Assembly: GCA_028281285.1 (NCBI GenBank)
Contig: JANQKF010000033.1
Location: 186,001 to 250,000 of the forward strand
Direction: 5' to 3'
DNA: 64,000 bases
Source: Cyclobacteriaceae bacterium
GTDB taxonomy: Bacteria; Bacteroidota; Bacteroidia; Cytophagales; Cyclobacteriaceae
Below are positions 1 to 9,089 of the stretch, in pieces; the first letter of the stretch is position 1, and every line of letters starts with the position of its first letter. Under the pieces are notes generated by a model. The model saw nothing but the letters and a program-made list of their open reading frames with translations. It was not told where the DNA came from and did no database searches. The translations under genes and the position numbers were made by a program.

Positions 1-1287
1 CCCTCCAAGAATGACCGAATCAGGAAGGCCATTCCGCAAGTCCCAGAGATAGACATGTTTATCTTTGTTGGAATAGGTTGGAGGGATCACTCTGGATTGT
101 TTTTTTGAATAGATCGTAATGTTTTCTAACCCTGAGTCTTCAGAGGGTCTTGTGAAGATGACCGTGTTATCTTGCAAACTATACGGCTCATGGTCGCGAA
201 TTTCTTTGTTGATGTTTTCTTTGATTTCCCGGCCTTTAATCATGAACCGAACCAGTCTTTGATTTTCGTAAGCATCGGCAAGCCCGATATAGATTTCATC
301 CAAAGAGTTCTCGTGTATTTTTAACACTCCGTTATTCTTGGCTTCATCGTAAAAGTCGAGTGAATTTCCATCATCAACATAGAGTTTGTTAAACCTTCTT
401 CTATTTCTTTTTTGAACCTCGTAATTGGTATGAACAAGGATGTTCTTTTGAGCCGAGAAGTTAACCGTGTCGATATCTTGAGAGAAAATGAGTTCACTGT
501 TTTGATAGAGGTCTACTATTGGAATGCCATTTCTGTTGGTAGCTCCATTCAACTTATCATGGGCCCAAATTTCCACTCCAATTCTTCCATATGCTGAAAT
601 AGTGTCAGGAATTATAAATTCATTGCCTATTCTGATGAGTTCAAATTCAAATCGCCCAAATTCATCGTTGACCCTTGAGTCAATATCCATCGTTTTGAGT
701 GCTATCCTTAGTGGAATAGGAGGGATATTGTCCGCGATCTCATCAAAACCCATTCTTAACGGGTCAAGTACCTCCTGTTTACTATTCCTTATTTCGAAAT
801 GCAGGTGAGGTCCGGATGAGGACCCGGAATTACCCGATAGACCTATGACTTCACCCTGTTCAAATTTGAATTGATTTCGCTGAGGAAATAGATCTACCAC
901 AAACGACTTCTTTTTGTATTGTGCATCCAGTACATATTCCGCCAATTCATTTTCAAACTTTTGAAGGTGGGCATAAACCGTTGTGGTTCCATTTGGGTGC
1001 TGTATGTAGATGCTATTGCCATAGCCACCGGTTGCCACCCTGATTCTGCTAACATAACCATCTGCTGCTGCGTAAACACGATATCCTTCTTTGCCATTGG
1101 TTTTTATATCCAGACCAGCATGAAAGTGTGATCCGCGTAATTCCCCCATTGTTCCTGAAAGAAAATTGGCCTGATCAGGCTGGATTGGGAATTGATAATA
1201 GCCAGGGTCAATCCCCTTGTATTGACCGTAGGACAAATGCCCAAAAGCAATGAGCATGAATAGTGGTATGTGCTTACTTAATCTCAA
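1..1287 (-). CDS. M23 family metallopeptidase, 3' end outside window
   Basis: Secreted murein endopeptidase of the LytM/M23 family, probably cleaving peptidoglycan cross-bridges in the periplasm. Read on the minus strand, the frame stays open to the window edge, so the C-terminus is missing. The N-terminus RLSKHIPLFMLIAFGHLSYGQ looks like a signal peptide. Zinc-ligand motifs are visible: FHAGLDI (HxGxD) and SGPHLHFEIR (HxH). About 200 residues of uncharacterised beta-rich sequence follow the peptidase domain. The start is uncertain: a TTG at 1287 gives a complete signal peptide and overlaps the end of the upstream FAH gene by 14 bases, while the first ATG (1257) would remove the charged n-region. 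The family call is secure; the start is inferred. Confidence 0.85.
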   Translation of the reverse strand, partial: MRLSKHIPLFMLIAFGHLSYGQYKGIDPGYYQFPIQPDQANFLSGTMGELRGSHFHAGLDIKTNGKEGYRVYAAADGYVSRIRVATGGYGNSIYIQHPNGTTTVYAHLQKFENELAEYVLDAQYKKKSFVVDLFPQRNQFKFEQGEVIGLSGNSGSSSGPHLHFEIRNSKQEVLDPLRMGFDEIADNIPPIPLRIALKTMDIDSRVNDEFGRFEFELIRIGNEFIIPDTISAYGRIGVEIWAHDKLNGATNRNGIPIVDLYQNSELIFSQDIDTVNFSAQKNILVHTNYEVQKRNRRRFNKLYVDDGNSLDFYDEAKNNGVLKIHENSLDEIYIGLADAYENQRLVRFMIKGREIKENINKEIRDHEPYSLQDNTVIFTRPSEDSGLENITIYSKKQSRVIPPTYSNKDKHVYLWDLRNGLPDSVILGG

Positions 1288-1885
1288 TCTCCAACATTTT
1301 ATCTCCTTCTATGTAAGCTACAAGTTTGTTGCCAATTTGAACTGGCCCAACGCCCGCGGGTGTCCCTGTGAAAATGATATCCCCTTTCTTCAATGTAAAG
1401 AATTTGGACACATAGGAGATGATATCATCAAAATCAAAGAGCATCAAACTTGAATTACCGCTTTGCTTTTCTTCTCCATCAACCTCCAATCGAAAGTTGA
1501 TGTTTTTCAGATCATCAAAATTTGTTTTGTTAATGAACTGGGAAATTGGTGCTGACCCGTTAAAACCCTTCGCTATTTCCCACGGAAGGCCTTTTTCTTT
1601 GCATTTTTGCTGAAGGTCGCGAGCTGTAAAATCAACTCCAATTCCGATTTCATCATAATATTTGTGTGCAAAACCCTTCTCTATGTATTTGCCTTCTCTG
1701 CCTATCTTTAATAATAACTCTACCTCAAAGTGGATATTGTTGGAAAAATCGGGATAATAAAAGGGTGCATTGTTTCGTAGAACAGCTGTATCCGGTTTTA
1801 GGAAGATGACAGGTTCGCTGGGTCGCTCGTTATTGAGTTCCTCAATGTGCGCAGCATAGTTTCTGCCTATCGCAATTATCTTCAT
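1274..1885 (-). CDS. Fumarylacetoacetate hydrolase (FAH) family protein
   Basis: A 203-residue single-domain FAH-fold protein, the compact form typical of acylpyruvases, oxaloacetate decarboxylases and dioate isomerases. Conserved features include RNYAAH near the N-terminus, the metal-binding HFEVELLLKIGR segment, GVDFTARDLQ, WEIAKGFNGSAPIS, and the C-terminal FTGTPAGVGP loop. It is cytoplasmic with no signal peptide. The substrate cannot be told from sequence; the family spans C-C bond hydrolases and decarboxylases. Its stop overlaps the probable start of the downstream M23 gene, so the two are likely co-transcribed. The family is certain, the reaction is not. Confidence 0.9.
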   Translation of the reverse strand: MKIIAIGRNYAAHIEELNNERPSEPVIFLKPDTAVLRNNAPFYYPDFSNNIHFEVELLLKIGREGKYIEKGFAHKYYDEIGIGVDFTARDLQQKCKEKGLPWEIAKGFNGSAPISQFINKTNFDDLKNINFRLEVDGEEKQSGNSSLMLFDFDDIISYVSKFFTLKKGDIIFTGTPAGVGPVQIGNKLVAYIEGDKMLEIEIK

Positions 1886-1917
1886 TCGAACGGGGTATTC
1901 GGGGGTTCTAATGTCAA

Positions 1918-1934
1918 GTTAACCTTAAGTTAAC
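1918..1934. promoter_or_regulatory. GTTAAC-N5-GTTAAC palindrome between divergent genes
   Basis: Two GTTAAC hexamers at 1918-1923 and 1929-1934 sit 11 bases apart, centre to centre, in the gap between the divergent FAH-family gene and the M48 lipoprotein gene. Each hexamer is itself palindromic. The arrangement could be an operator, but it lies in AT-rich sequence and may be chance. Confidence 0.25.
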
Positions 1935-2006
1935 ATATATTAAAATTAAACTCTAGCAAGGATTTGACAATAGGCTTTTATTAGAGAAATTTGGAGCATA
2001 TTCAAG

Positions 2007-2816
2007 ATGGCCATGAAAAAATACACCTTATTCTTTGTTGTGATGTCTATGTTGGTGCTGGCCTGCACAAAAGTGCCAATTACCGGGAGAAAACAAGTAA
2101 CCGGCATTATTGGCTCACAGCAGGTGATCCAAATGAGTGCCGATGCTTATAAACAGGTGTTGGATTCTGTACCACTTTCCCAGGATCAAGAACAAGTAGC
2201 ACGAATAAAAAGAGTTGGAAATAAGATAAAGCTGGCCGTTGAGAAATACATGAACGACAATGGCTATGCAAATCAACTCGAGGGGTTTAACTGGGAATTT
2301 AACTTGATTGACAATGACACTTTGGTCAATGCCTGGGCAATGCCAGGAGGTAAGGTGGCATTTTACACCGGTATTCTACCTATTTGTAAGGACGATCTTG
2401 GTGTCGCAGTGGTAATGGGGCATGAGGTAGCACATGCCATCGCTAAACATGGTCAAGAGCGAATCAATCAAACTTACGCCAAGCAAATTGGCCTCTCAAT
2501 TGGAGCGGTAGCACTTGGACAAGACCCGACAGTGAGTCAGCGGTTGATTTTTCAAGCGATTGGAATCGGGTCAGATCTTGCATTGTTGAAATACTCCAGA
2601 ACTCATGAATCCGAAGCAGATGAACTAGGTTTGACTTTTATGGCATTAGCTGGATACGACCCTAGGGAGGCTCCCAAATTCTGGGAAAGAATGTCTGCAG
2701 GAAGTGGTGGCGGGCCACCGGAATTCTTGTCGACTCATCCATCACATGAAACAAGGATCAGAAGGCTTAACGAAGCCCTTCCGAAAGCCTTGGAGTACTA
2801 TGAACAGAACAAATAA
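2007..2816 (+). CDS. M48 family zinc metallopeptidase lipoprotein
   Basis: Periplasmic membrane-anchored zinc protease of the M48 (Oma1/LoiP/BepA-like) group, probably involved in envelope protein quality control. The first 20 residues form a lipoprotein signal ending in LVLAC, so Cys20 would be lipidated. The zinc site is visible as HEVAH at residues 139-143, with a second motif HESEADELG near 200-208 whose Glu201 should be the third ligand. At 269 residues it is a normal single-domain member with no TPR tail. A second ATG two codons in (2013) is an equally good start. It is transcribed alone, divergent from the FAH-family gene. Confidence 0.93.
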   Translation: MAMKKYTLFFVVMSMLVLACTKVPITGRKQVTGIIGSQQVIQMSADAYKQVLDSVPLSQDQEQVARIKRVGNKIKLAVEKYMNDNGYANQLEGFNWEFNLIDNDTLVNAWAMPGGKVAFYTGILPICKDDLGVAVVMGHEVAHAIAKHGQERINQTYAKQIGLSIGAVALGQDPTVSQRLIFQAIGIGSDLALLKYSRTHESEADELGLTFMALAGYDPREAPKFWERMSAGSGGGPPEFLSTHPSHETRIRRLNEALPKALEYYEQNK

Positions 2817-2838
2817 CTTTCAACGGTGTAAAAGTGTT

Positions 2839-3645
2839 CTAACCCATATTAAAACTCTTTAGCTTAATCTGGGTCAGCTTTCTCTTGGTGTCTAAAGGGA
2901 AATCGCCTTGCATCATCCAATCATAGTAACCTCGTTCTTTTTGTAATACTTCTGCGACAGGTTTGCCTTTGTGTTTACCAAAATTAAACACTTCAATTCC
3001 CTTATTGTTAAAGACTATTCGACCAGCCAAGTCAACCATGTTTGAGGAAACTAATTGGTGGATTGAGGCCATATCGTTTTCGATTTTTCCAATTACCTTC
3101 CCCGAATTGTCAATGACATCCTGTCCATTATAGCGTTCAATTTGAGCTTTTAATACCTCCAAAGTGGCCTGCGTATCAGCTAGTGCCCCATGAGCACCTT
3201 CAAGTTCTTTGTTACAATAGAATTTGTAAGCCGCAGTGAGCGTTCTTTTTTCCATCATAAAGAAGATCTTCTGAGCATCGACCAACTTCCTTTGACTTAC
3301 TTCAAAATCCACATCAGCACGTAGAAATTCTTCAACAAGGAGTGGAACATCAAATCGGACGATATTAAACCCCGCAAGGTCTGATCCTTCCAGAAACTTG
3401 GCCAGATTTTTGGCGATGCCTTTGAAGGTAGGTGCGTCCTTTACGTCTTCATCTCGAATACCATGAATGGCAGCCGCCTCCTCAGGAATTGGGATTGTTG
3501 GATTGAGAAGGTATCTCTCTGAAATGGACTCACCATTAGGCATTACCTTAATCATCGCCAATTCAACAATGCGATCCTGAGCGATATTGATTCCAGTAGT
3601 TTCCAGGTCAAAGAAGGTAATAGGATTCCTTAAGTTAAGGTTCAT
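2839..3645 (-). CDS. DnaQ-like 3'-5' exonuclease (DEDDh)
   Basis: Predicted 3'-5' exonuclease of the DNA polymerase III epsilon superfamily. The DEDDh residues are in place: FFDLETTG (Asp13, Glu15), GFNIVRFDVPLL, and AHGALADTQATL with the catalytic His and Asp. After about residue 190 there is a small C-terminal domain with FNFGKHKGKPVAEV, a motif found in several bacterial exonucleases of this type beside the catalytic domain. Because it lacks a polymerase domain it may act as a proofreading subunit or a repair exonuclease; sequence does not separate these. It lies 33 bases downstream of the Mpl-like ligase gene on the same strand. Confidence 0.9.
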   Translation of the reverse strand: MNLNLRNPITFFDLETTGINIAQDRIVELAMIKVMPNGESISERYLLNPTIPIPEEAAAIHGIRDEDVKDAPTFKGIAKNLAKFLEGSDLAGFNIVRFDVPLLVEEFLRADVDFEVSQRKLVDAQKIFFMMEKRTLTAAYKFYCNKELEGAHGALADTQATLEVLKAQIERYNGQDVIDNSGKVIGKIENDMASIHQLVSSNMVDLAGRIVFNNKGIEVFNFGKHKGKPVAEVLQKERGYYDWMMQGDFPLDTKRKLTQIKLKSFNMG

Positions 3646-3678
3646 TTAATTTTTATTTAATTGCTGATTATCAGTTAT

Positions 3679-5052
3679 TTATTTTATAATTAATTCAACT
3701 AGAGAGTTCAGTGATATTCCGCCAAAATCTCCTGAACTCATCATAATGAGGTTCTTATTTGTCCAGTTAAGTCCTTTAAGGTAAGCTTCTAATTCGTCCA
3801 CCTCATTAAACAAAGTCAGGTCGTTTCGTTTGAATGCTTCTCTCAGTTCATTTTGATCCATGCTTGCCAACCCCTTTTTTGAGACCGTATTTGGATTAAT
3901 ATAGACAATTGCCTCATCACAGCTATCCAATGTACCTTCATATTGGTCGATGAAAGCTTTATTCAGACTACTGAATGTATGTAGTTCCATGCATGCCACC
4001 AGGAATCTGTTCGGGAATTGTTGTTTCACTGCTGAAGTCGTGGCCTTCAATTTAGAAGGGGCGTGGGCAAAATCTGAATAGATGACAGTCTGGTTATTTT
4101 GACCCAACACTTGTAATCTTCTGGAGGCGCCTTCAAAAGATGAAATGGCCTGATAGAATTGATCATCGGTCACCCCAATGCTCTTTAAAATGTTTCGTGC
4201 ACAATTGAGGTTTTGCATATTGTGGTATCCGAAAATATTAATGGCTACTTCTTTTCCATCAATAATCAAATAGGATTGACCATTTCTAACAACGTGATCA
4301 TGAGCCTTATAAGGCAAGGTAGGCTTGAAATGGTCGAATTTACTTGAAACGAGCTCCCTGGTTTCCTGATCTTCCTCACAATAGATTAAGAGTCCGTCTT
4401 TCGGTGTTAATTCGATGAAGTGTTCAAATTGCTTATTGTAATCTTCAACTTCGGGATAGACATTATAATGATCCCATGCAATTCCTGTAATTGAACCAAT
4501 ATGGTGATGATAGTGCAAGAACTTCGGACGATTGTCGGAAGGAGAGGTAGTATATTCATCTCCTTCGATGATAATAAATGGTGCATTGGAGATTTTGACC
4601 ATGTTCTCAAATCCTTTCAATTGTGCCCCGACCATATAATCAAAGTCCCAGTCAAGTTCCTTCAATACATGCATTAGTATTGATGTTACTGTCGTTTTCC
4701 CATGACTTCCCGCCACAACAACTCTTGTCTTGTCTTTGGAGGCTTCATAAATGAATTCCGGAAAAGAATAAATTTTCAATCCTAGCTCTTGGGCTTTGAG
4801 CAGTTCCGGGTTATCTCGTTTAGCGTGCATTCCCAGAATGACCGAATCCACATCCTCTGTAATCATGTTGGAGTTCCATCCTTCATATTCAGGGAGCAAC
4901 CCCCTTTGCTTCAATTTAGATTTTGATGGATCATGAAAGTGGTCGTCAGAACCACTGACTATATGACCTGCATCGTGCAAGCAAATGGCGAGTGCATGCA
5001 TAATACTGCCACCTATAGCAATGAAGTGAATTTTTTGGGGAGGTTGGGACAT
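3679..5052 (-). CDS. mpl: Mpl-like UDP-N-acetylmuramate:peptide ligase
   Basis: Mur-ligase family ATP-dependent enzyme of 457 residues resembling Mpl, which joins a recovered murein tripeptide to UDP-MurNAc during cell-wall recycling. The N-terminal Rossmann part begins KIHFIAIGGSIMHALA, the ATP-binding P-loop is GSHGKTTVTSI, and the central domain carries GDEYTTSPSDNRPKF and ITGIAWDHYNVYP. The C-terminal Mur ligase domain includes SDFAHAPSKLKATTSA. MurC is the closest alternative, but the spacing SIMHALA after the glycine loop and the YTTSPSDNRPKF segment favour Mpl. It is likely the first gene of a unit with the exonuclease. Confidence 0.85.
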   Translation of the reverse strand: MSQPPQKIHFIAIGGSIMHALAICLHDAGHIVSGSDDHFHDPSKSKLKQRGLLPEYEGWNSNMITEDVDSVILGMHAKRDNPELLKAQELGLKIYSFPEFIYEASKDKTRVVVAGSHGKTTVTSILMHVLKELDWDFDYMVGAQLKGFENMVKISNAPFIIIEGDEYTTSPSDNRPKFLHYHHHIGSITGIAWDHYNVYPEVEDYNKQFEHFIELTPKDGLLIYCEEDQETRELVSSKFDHFKPTLPYKAHDHVVRNGQSYLIIDGKEVAINIFGYHNMQNLNCARNILKSIGVTDDQFYQAISSFEGASRRLQVLGQNNQTVIYSDFAHAPSKLKATTSAVKQQFPNRFLVACMELHTFSSLNKAFIDQYEGTLDSCDEAIVYINPNTVSKKGLASMDQNELREAFKRNDLTLFNEVDELEAYLKGLNWTNKNLIMMSSGDFGGISLNSLVELIIK

Positions 5053-5253
5053 ATTTTGGAGGTTAGTGCGTCAAAATTAAGATAAAAAGACCCGGCCACC
5101 AACAACCGTGAAACATCTGGAAACAGGAAAAATTTCCACGGTGGAAAACCATGTTGATAACCAAAAACTTTTTGTTATTAAGAGCCTAAATGTCTGGGGA
5201 AAACTAAATGATAAATAATCTTTCGAAGACAATTTTTTGAATAGAATCCGCAT

Positions 5254-5261
5254 TACATTTG
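5254..5261 (+). promoter_or_regulatory. Bacteroidota -7-type box (TACATTTG) before dnaB
   Basis: TACATTTG matches the Bacteroidota -7 consensus TAnnTTTG exactly and ends 5 bases before the ATG at 5267. The T-run with TTG at 5237-5239 is only 14 bases upstream, shorter than usual for the -33 element. If the box is active, the dnaB transcript would be nearly leaderless; the match may be chance. Confidence 0.3.
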
Positions 5262-5266
5262 TAACC

Positions 5267-6832
5267 ATGGAGAAAGGAAAATCAGCATCGATGCGGCTCG
5301 GCTATAAGTCAAGAAACTCACTTGGCGAAGAGTTAAATCAGCTGGGAAAACTGCCTCCACAGGCCACAGACCTCGAAGAAGCCGTATTGGGTGCACTAAT
5401 GCTTGAGAAAGATGCGCTTACCAATGTGATCGACATTTTAAGACCAGAATCCTTTTATAAGGACGCCCATAAGGAGATTTACCAGGCCATCTACGAATTG
5501 TTTCAGAACTCCGAACCAATTGATATTTTAACGGTAACATCTCAATTAAGGAAGAGTGGAAAACTGGAATTCGTAGGTGGTCCTTACTATATCACACAGC
5601 TTACAAATCGAGTAAGTTCAGCCGCAAATATTGAGTATCACGCAAGAATTATTGTAGAACAGTCTATCAAGCGTGAACTGATCAAGATATCCTCAGAAAT
5701 TCAGAAGGAAGCCTATGAGGATACCACGGATGTATTCAAATTATTGGACCGGATGGAGCAGTCCCTGTTCCAGGTTTCTGAGGCAAATATCAGGAAGGAA
5801 TACGATAATATGAAGAACCTAATGCCTCAGGCATTGGATGAAATTGAAGCCAGGAAGAATCACAAAGAAGGACTCACTGGAATTCCAAGTGGATTCACAA
5901 GCCTTGATCGAGTGACTTCAGGATGGCAAAAATCGGATTTAGTGATTATTGCTGCACGTCCGGGTATGGGTAAAACAGCGTTTGTCGTTTCAGCCTTAAG
6001 AAATGCAGCCGTTGATCACGAACACCCCGTGGCGATCTTCTCTCTGGAGATGTCTTCGATTCAGTTAGTGAATCGATTGATATCCGGTGAAGCGGAATTG
6101 GAGAGTGAGAAGATCAAAAAAGGAAATCTTGCCGGGCATGAGTGGGCTCAACTCACCGACAAGACTGCCAGACTAGCAAAAGCCCCCATTTTCATAGACG
6201 ACACTCCCGCACTTTCAATCTTGGAATTGAGAGCGAAATGTAGGAGGTTAAAACAACAGCATGATATTCAACTGGTGGTAATTGATTATCTCCAGTTGAT
6301 GTCAGGCGACAGCTCCAAAAGTGGAGGAGGATCCGGCAATAGAGAGCAGGAAATCGCCTCCATTTCAAGAGCACTTAAGAACATTGCCAAGGAACTTAAT
6401 GTTCCTGTCATCGCATTGTCTCAGCTGAGTCGTGCGGTGGAAACCAGAGGAGGTGATAAACGTCCCCAACTATCTGACCTCCGGGAATCTGGATCCATCG
6501 AGCAAGATGCAGATATGGTAATGTTCTTGTACCGCCCTGAGTATTATGGCATCACGCAAGACGAAAACGGGATGCCTACTCAAGGCGTGGGCGAGGTGAT
6601 CATTGCCAAACATAGAAACGGATCGCTCGATACCGTCCAGCTGAAATTTGTAGGCAAGTACACCAAATTCTCTGACCTCGATTCATTCGGTTCGGGTGCC
6701 TACGGTGGAGGATTCCCTGCTGATGGTGCGTCAAGTTTTGAAAGTGGAGGTACCATGACCTTCCAGAGTAAGGCCAATCCATCAGGATCTGAGCCAAATC
6801 TCCCTGCCGATGATGGTAGTGCTCCTTTTTAG
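5267..6832 (+). CDS. dnaB: Replicative DNA helicase DnaB
   Basis: Hexameric replicative helicase that unwinds DNA ahead of the replisome. The N-terminal helical domain begins at LPPQATDLEEAVLGALM, the DnaG-interacting collar. The RecA-like C-terminal domain contains Walker A ARPGMGKTAF, Walker B VVIDYLQLM, the EIASISRALKNIAKELNVP segment and the arginine-finger region LRESGSIEQDADMVMFLYRPEYY. No intein interrupts the Walker A motif, a common insertion site in DnaB. I chose ATG 5267 (MEKGKSAS); the frame is open to an upstream start at 5237 that would add ten residues. The C-terminal tail is Gly/Ser-rich and acidic, as in relatives. Confidence 0.96.
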   Translation: MEKGKSASMRLGYKSRNSLGEELNQLGKLPPQATDLEEAVLGALMLEKDALTNVIDILRPESFYKDAHKEIYQAIYELFQNSEPIDILTVTSQLRKSGKLEFVGGPYYITQLTNRVSSAANIEYHARIIVEQSIKRELIKISSEIQKEAYEDTTDVFKLLDRMEQSLFQVSEANIRKEYDNMKNLMPQALDEIEARKNHKEGLTGIPSGFTSLDRVTSGWQKSDLVIIAARPGMGKTAFVVSALRNAAVDHEHPVAIFSLEMSSIQLVNRLISGEAELESEKIKKGNLAGHEWAQLTDKTARLAKAPIFIDDTPALSILELRAKCRRLKQQHDIQLVVIDYLQLMSGDSSKSGGGSGNREQEIASISRALKNIAKELNVPVIALSQLSRAVETRGGDKRPQLSDLRESGSIEQDADMVMFLYRPEYYGITQDENGMPTQGVGEVIIAKHRNGSLDTVQLKFVGKYTKFSDLDSFGSGAYGGGFPADGASSFESGGTMTFQSKANPSGSEPNLPADDGSAPF

Positions 6833-6847
6833 TACTATTTTCACCTT

Positions 6848-7846
6848 ATGAAGGCACTCCTGCTGGTCGATGATGAGACCGAAAAAATTCAAATTTCAGA
6901 AGTTGATAATCCCAAAATCGGACCTGATCAGGTATTGATTCAAGTGAAGGCGGCAGCGTTAAACCGTAGGGATCAATGGATAAGACAGGGAATGTATCCT
7001 AATATCCAATTCAATACGGTATTAGGTTCTGATGGAGCTGGTGTTGTCGTTGAAGTAGGTGAGGCTGTTGAAAACGCCCTGCTAAATCAGGAGGTCGTTA
7101 TCAACCCAAATCTGAATTGGGGCATGGATCCAAAAGTTCAGTCTTCCGAATATCACATTATCGGGATGCCCACTAATGGCACTTTGGCAGAATATATTGC
7201 AGTTGATGCCAATAGAATTCATCCAAAACCTGAGTTCTTATCTTGGGAAGAAGCCGCTGCTCTGCCCTTGGGAGGCCTTACAGCTTATAGGGCAGTGTTC
7301 GGACATGGTGAGCTCAAGCACAACGAAAATGTATTGATTTCAGGAGTTGGGGGAGGAGTAGCTCAGTTCGCTTTTCTATTCTCCCTGGCTACCGGTGCAA
7401 ATGTGTATGTCACCTCAGGAAGTAAGGAGAAGATCGACAAATGCGTTGAACTGGGTGCTTCCGGTGGGTTTAATTACAAGCAAGAAGATTGGCAGAAAGA
7501 ATCCTTAAAGTTGACCGGTGGCTTTGATTTGGTGATTGATAGTGCGGGAGGTGATCAACTCAATGATTTCATCAAAATGATGAAACCAGCCGGAAGAATC
7601 GTTTTCTATGGTGCTACCAATGGCATGCCTTCCAAGCTTGATGTATTCAGAATGTTTTGGAACCAAATCACACTTCAAGGCTCAACGATGGGAAATGATT
7701 TGGAATTTGAAGAAATGCTCGGCTTTGTCAACGACCATCAACTCAAACCCATTGTTGATTCAGTAAGACCGCTTGATGAGGCCATCTCGGCATTTGATGA
7801 CATGAGAGAAGGAAAACAATTCGGAAAGCTGGTGTTAAAAATTTAG
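6848..7846 (+). CDS. Zinc-type alcohol dehydrogenase-like / quinone oxidoreductase
   Basis: Medium-chain dehydrogenase/reductase of 332 residues. The N-terminal GroES-like domain contains ALNRRDQWIRQGMYP and VLGSDGAGVVVEVG, and the Rossmann domain starts at VLISGVGGGVAQFAFL. The usual structural-zinc Cys cluster is absent, so this is closer to the zinc-free quinone-oxidoreductase/enoyl-reductase branch using NADPH. The substrate cannot be assigned. It begins 16 bases after dnaB on the same strand and could be co-transcribed, although the two functions are unrelated. Confidence 0.88.
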   Translation: MKALLLVDDETEKIQISEVDNPKIGPDQVLIQVKAAALNRRDQWIRQGMYPNIQFNTVLGSDGAGVVVEVGEAVENALLNQEVVINPNLNWGMDPKVQSSEYHIIGMPTNGTLAEYIAVDANRIHPKPEFLSWEEAAALPLGGLTAYRAVFGHGELKHNENVLISGVGGGVAQFAFLFSLATGANVYVTSGSKEKIDKCVELGASGGFNYKQEDWQKESLKLTGGFDLVIDSAGGDQLNDFIKMMKPAGRIVFYGATNGMPSKLDVFRMFWNQITLQGSTMGNDLEFEEMLGFVNDHQLKPIVDSVRPLDEAISAFDDMREGKQFGKLVLKI

Positions 7847-7957
7847 TGACCTATGGATTCCCTTCCTTGCGTTATATCTTATTGAGTAATACTCACCGAC
7901 CATTCAATTTAAGCCTAACTTTAAGTATTCCATCTCGTTAATGGGATTATTGTGAAT

Positions 7958-8003
7958 AAAAGGAGGATTCTCTTGCATATCACTTTGAATTGAATCCTCT
8001 TTT
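7958..8003 (+). terminator. Hairpin between the dehydrogenase and DUF2911 genes
   Basis: GAGGATTC (7963-7970) pairs with GAATCCTC (7992-7999), and flanking AAAA/TTTT extends the stem around one bulged G. The loop is about 21 bases. It could end transcription of the upstream dehydrogenase, but the T-run lies within the stem and the structure sits only 30 bases before the next ATG, so a leader hairpin is also possible. Confidence 0.35.
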
Positions 8004-8033
8004 CAAACTATCTAAACCAACATTCTAACAATT

Positions 8034-8903
8034 ATGAAACGATTCGTTGCATTTACTTTTTTATTGCTCACGGGCCTTTTAACAGCCGAAGCCCAAATTA
8101 ACATTCCGCAACCCAGTCCGGCAGCTTCAGTAAGTACCGTGGTTGGCCTTACGAAAATCACTGTTGAGTATTCGCGCCCTCAAATGAAAGGCAGAAAGAT
8201 ATTCGGCTCAGGGTCAGATTTCCTTGTTCCTTATGGTCAAATCTGGCGTTCCGGTGCCAATGCGGGCACATTTGTGGAATTTGACAAAGTCATCAACTTT
8301 GGAGGAAAAGATGTTGCCGCTGGTCGCTATTTAATTTTCACGAAGCCCGGTGCTTCCGAATGGGACGTAATGCTGTATAGCGATTTAAGTCTCGGAGGAA
8401 ATGTTGGTGGCTATGATAAAGCTAATGAAGTGATCAGCACTAAGGTCAAGTCTTCTAAATTGACAGAAGTTGTAGACTCTTATACGATCAACATTACTGA
8501 CCTGGGTACGGACAGCAAGTCAGCTAATCTGCAAATCTCTTGGGAAAACACTGCGGTGAAAATCCCTATTGTTGCCAGTTTTGAGGCTGAAGTAGAAGCA
8601 TCCATTGCCGCAAACACCAAGGTAAATCCAAACAATCTACTTGCTGCTGCCAACTATTATTTGGCTGCTGAGAAAAATTTGGAACAGGCGTTGGAATGGG
8701 TAGACATCTACTTGGCGACAGGAAACAATATGCAACAATTCTGGAATATTCATGTGAAGGCGCAAATTCTGGCCAAGCTGGACAGAACGGAAGAAGCTAT
8801 TAAAGCCGCAGAGACTTCACTTGCCAAAGCCCGAGCAAATGAGCAGGGCGATTTTGGTTATATCAAAAGGAACGAGGATTTAATCGAAGCATTAAAGCGG
8901 TAG
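8034..8903 (+). CDS. DUF2911 domain-containing secreted protein
   Basis: Exported protein of 289 residues with signal peptide MKRFVAFTFLLLTGLLTAEAQ. Residues 25-170 match the DUF2911 pattern: VEYSRPQMKGRKIFG, YGQIWRSGANAGTF and KDVAAGRYLIFTKPG. The C-terminal third is helical and TPR-like (NYYLAAEKNLEQALEWVDIYLATG, then a second helical pair). DUF2911 has no established biochemical role; it is common in Bacteroidota, usually periplasmic. The gene is monocistronic, flanked by hairpins on both sides. Confidence 0.9.
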   Translation: MKRFVAFTFLLLTGLLTAEAQINIPQPSPAASVSTVVGLTKITVEYSRPQMKGRKIFGSGSDFLVPYGQIWRSGANAGTFVEFDKVINFGGKDVAAGRYLIFTKPGASEWDVMLYSDLSLGGNVGGYDKANEVISTKVKSSKLTEVVDSYTINITDLGTDSKSANLQISWENTAVKIPIVASFEAEVEASIAANTKVNPNNLLAAANYYLAAEKNLEQALEWVDIYLATGNNMQQFWNIHVKAQILAKLDRTEEAIKAAETSLAKARANEQGDFGYIKRNEDLIEALKR

Positions 8904-8935
8904 CTTTTGCGGAAATACCATTTTTTATGATACCT

Positions 8936-8967
8936 AACCCTGACCCTGAGAGGAGTCAGGGTTTTTA
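8936..8967 (+). terminator. Rho-independent terminator after DUF2911 gene
   Basis: A perfect 9-bp stem AACCCTGAC / GTCAGGGTT (8936-8944 and 8955-8963) with a 10-base loop is followed by TTTATT. It lies 33 bases after the stop codon at 8903 and should terminate that transcript. Confidence 0.8.
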
Positions 8968-9089
8968 TTGGTTCGGTTTTTTAAAACATACCACTCAGAA
9001 TGTATTTAGCCTGACCACATAATCTCAAGGATGTTGGATGCCTTTTATTTTGTAAACTAAGCCACCAAACGAAATCAAAATATCACATT

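Noticed and set aside
5267-6832. Possible intein in dnaB, a common insertion site
   Set aside because: The Walker A and B regions are uninterrupted and total length is normal.
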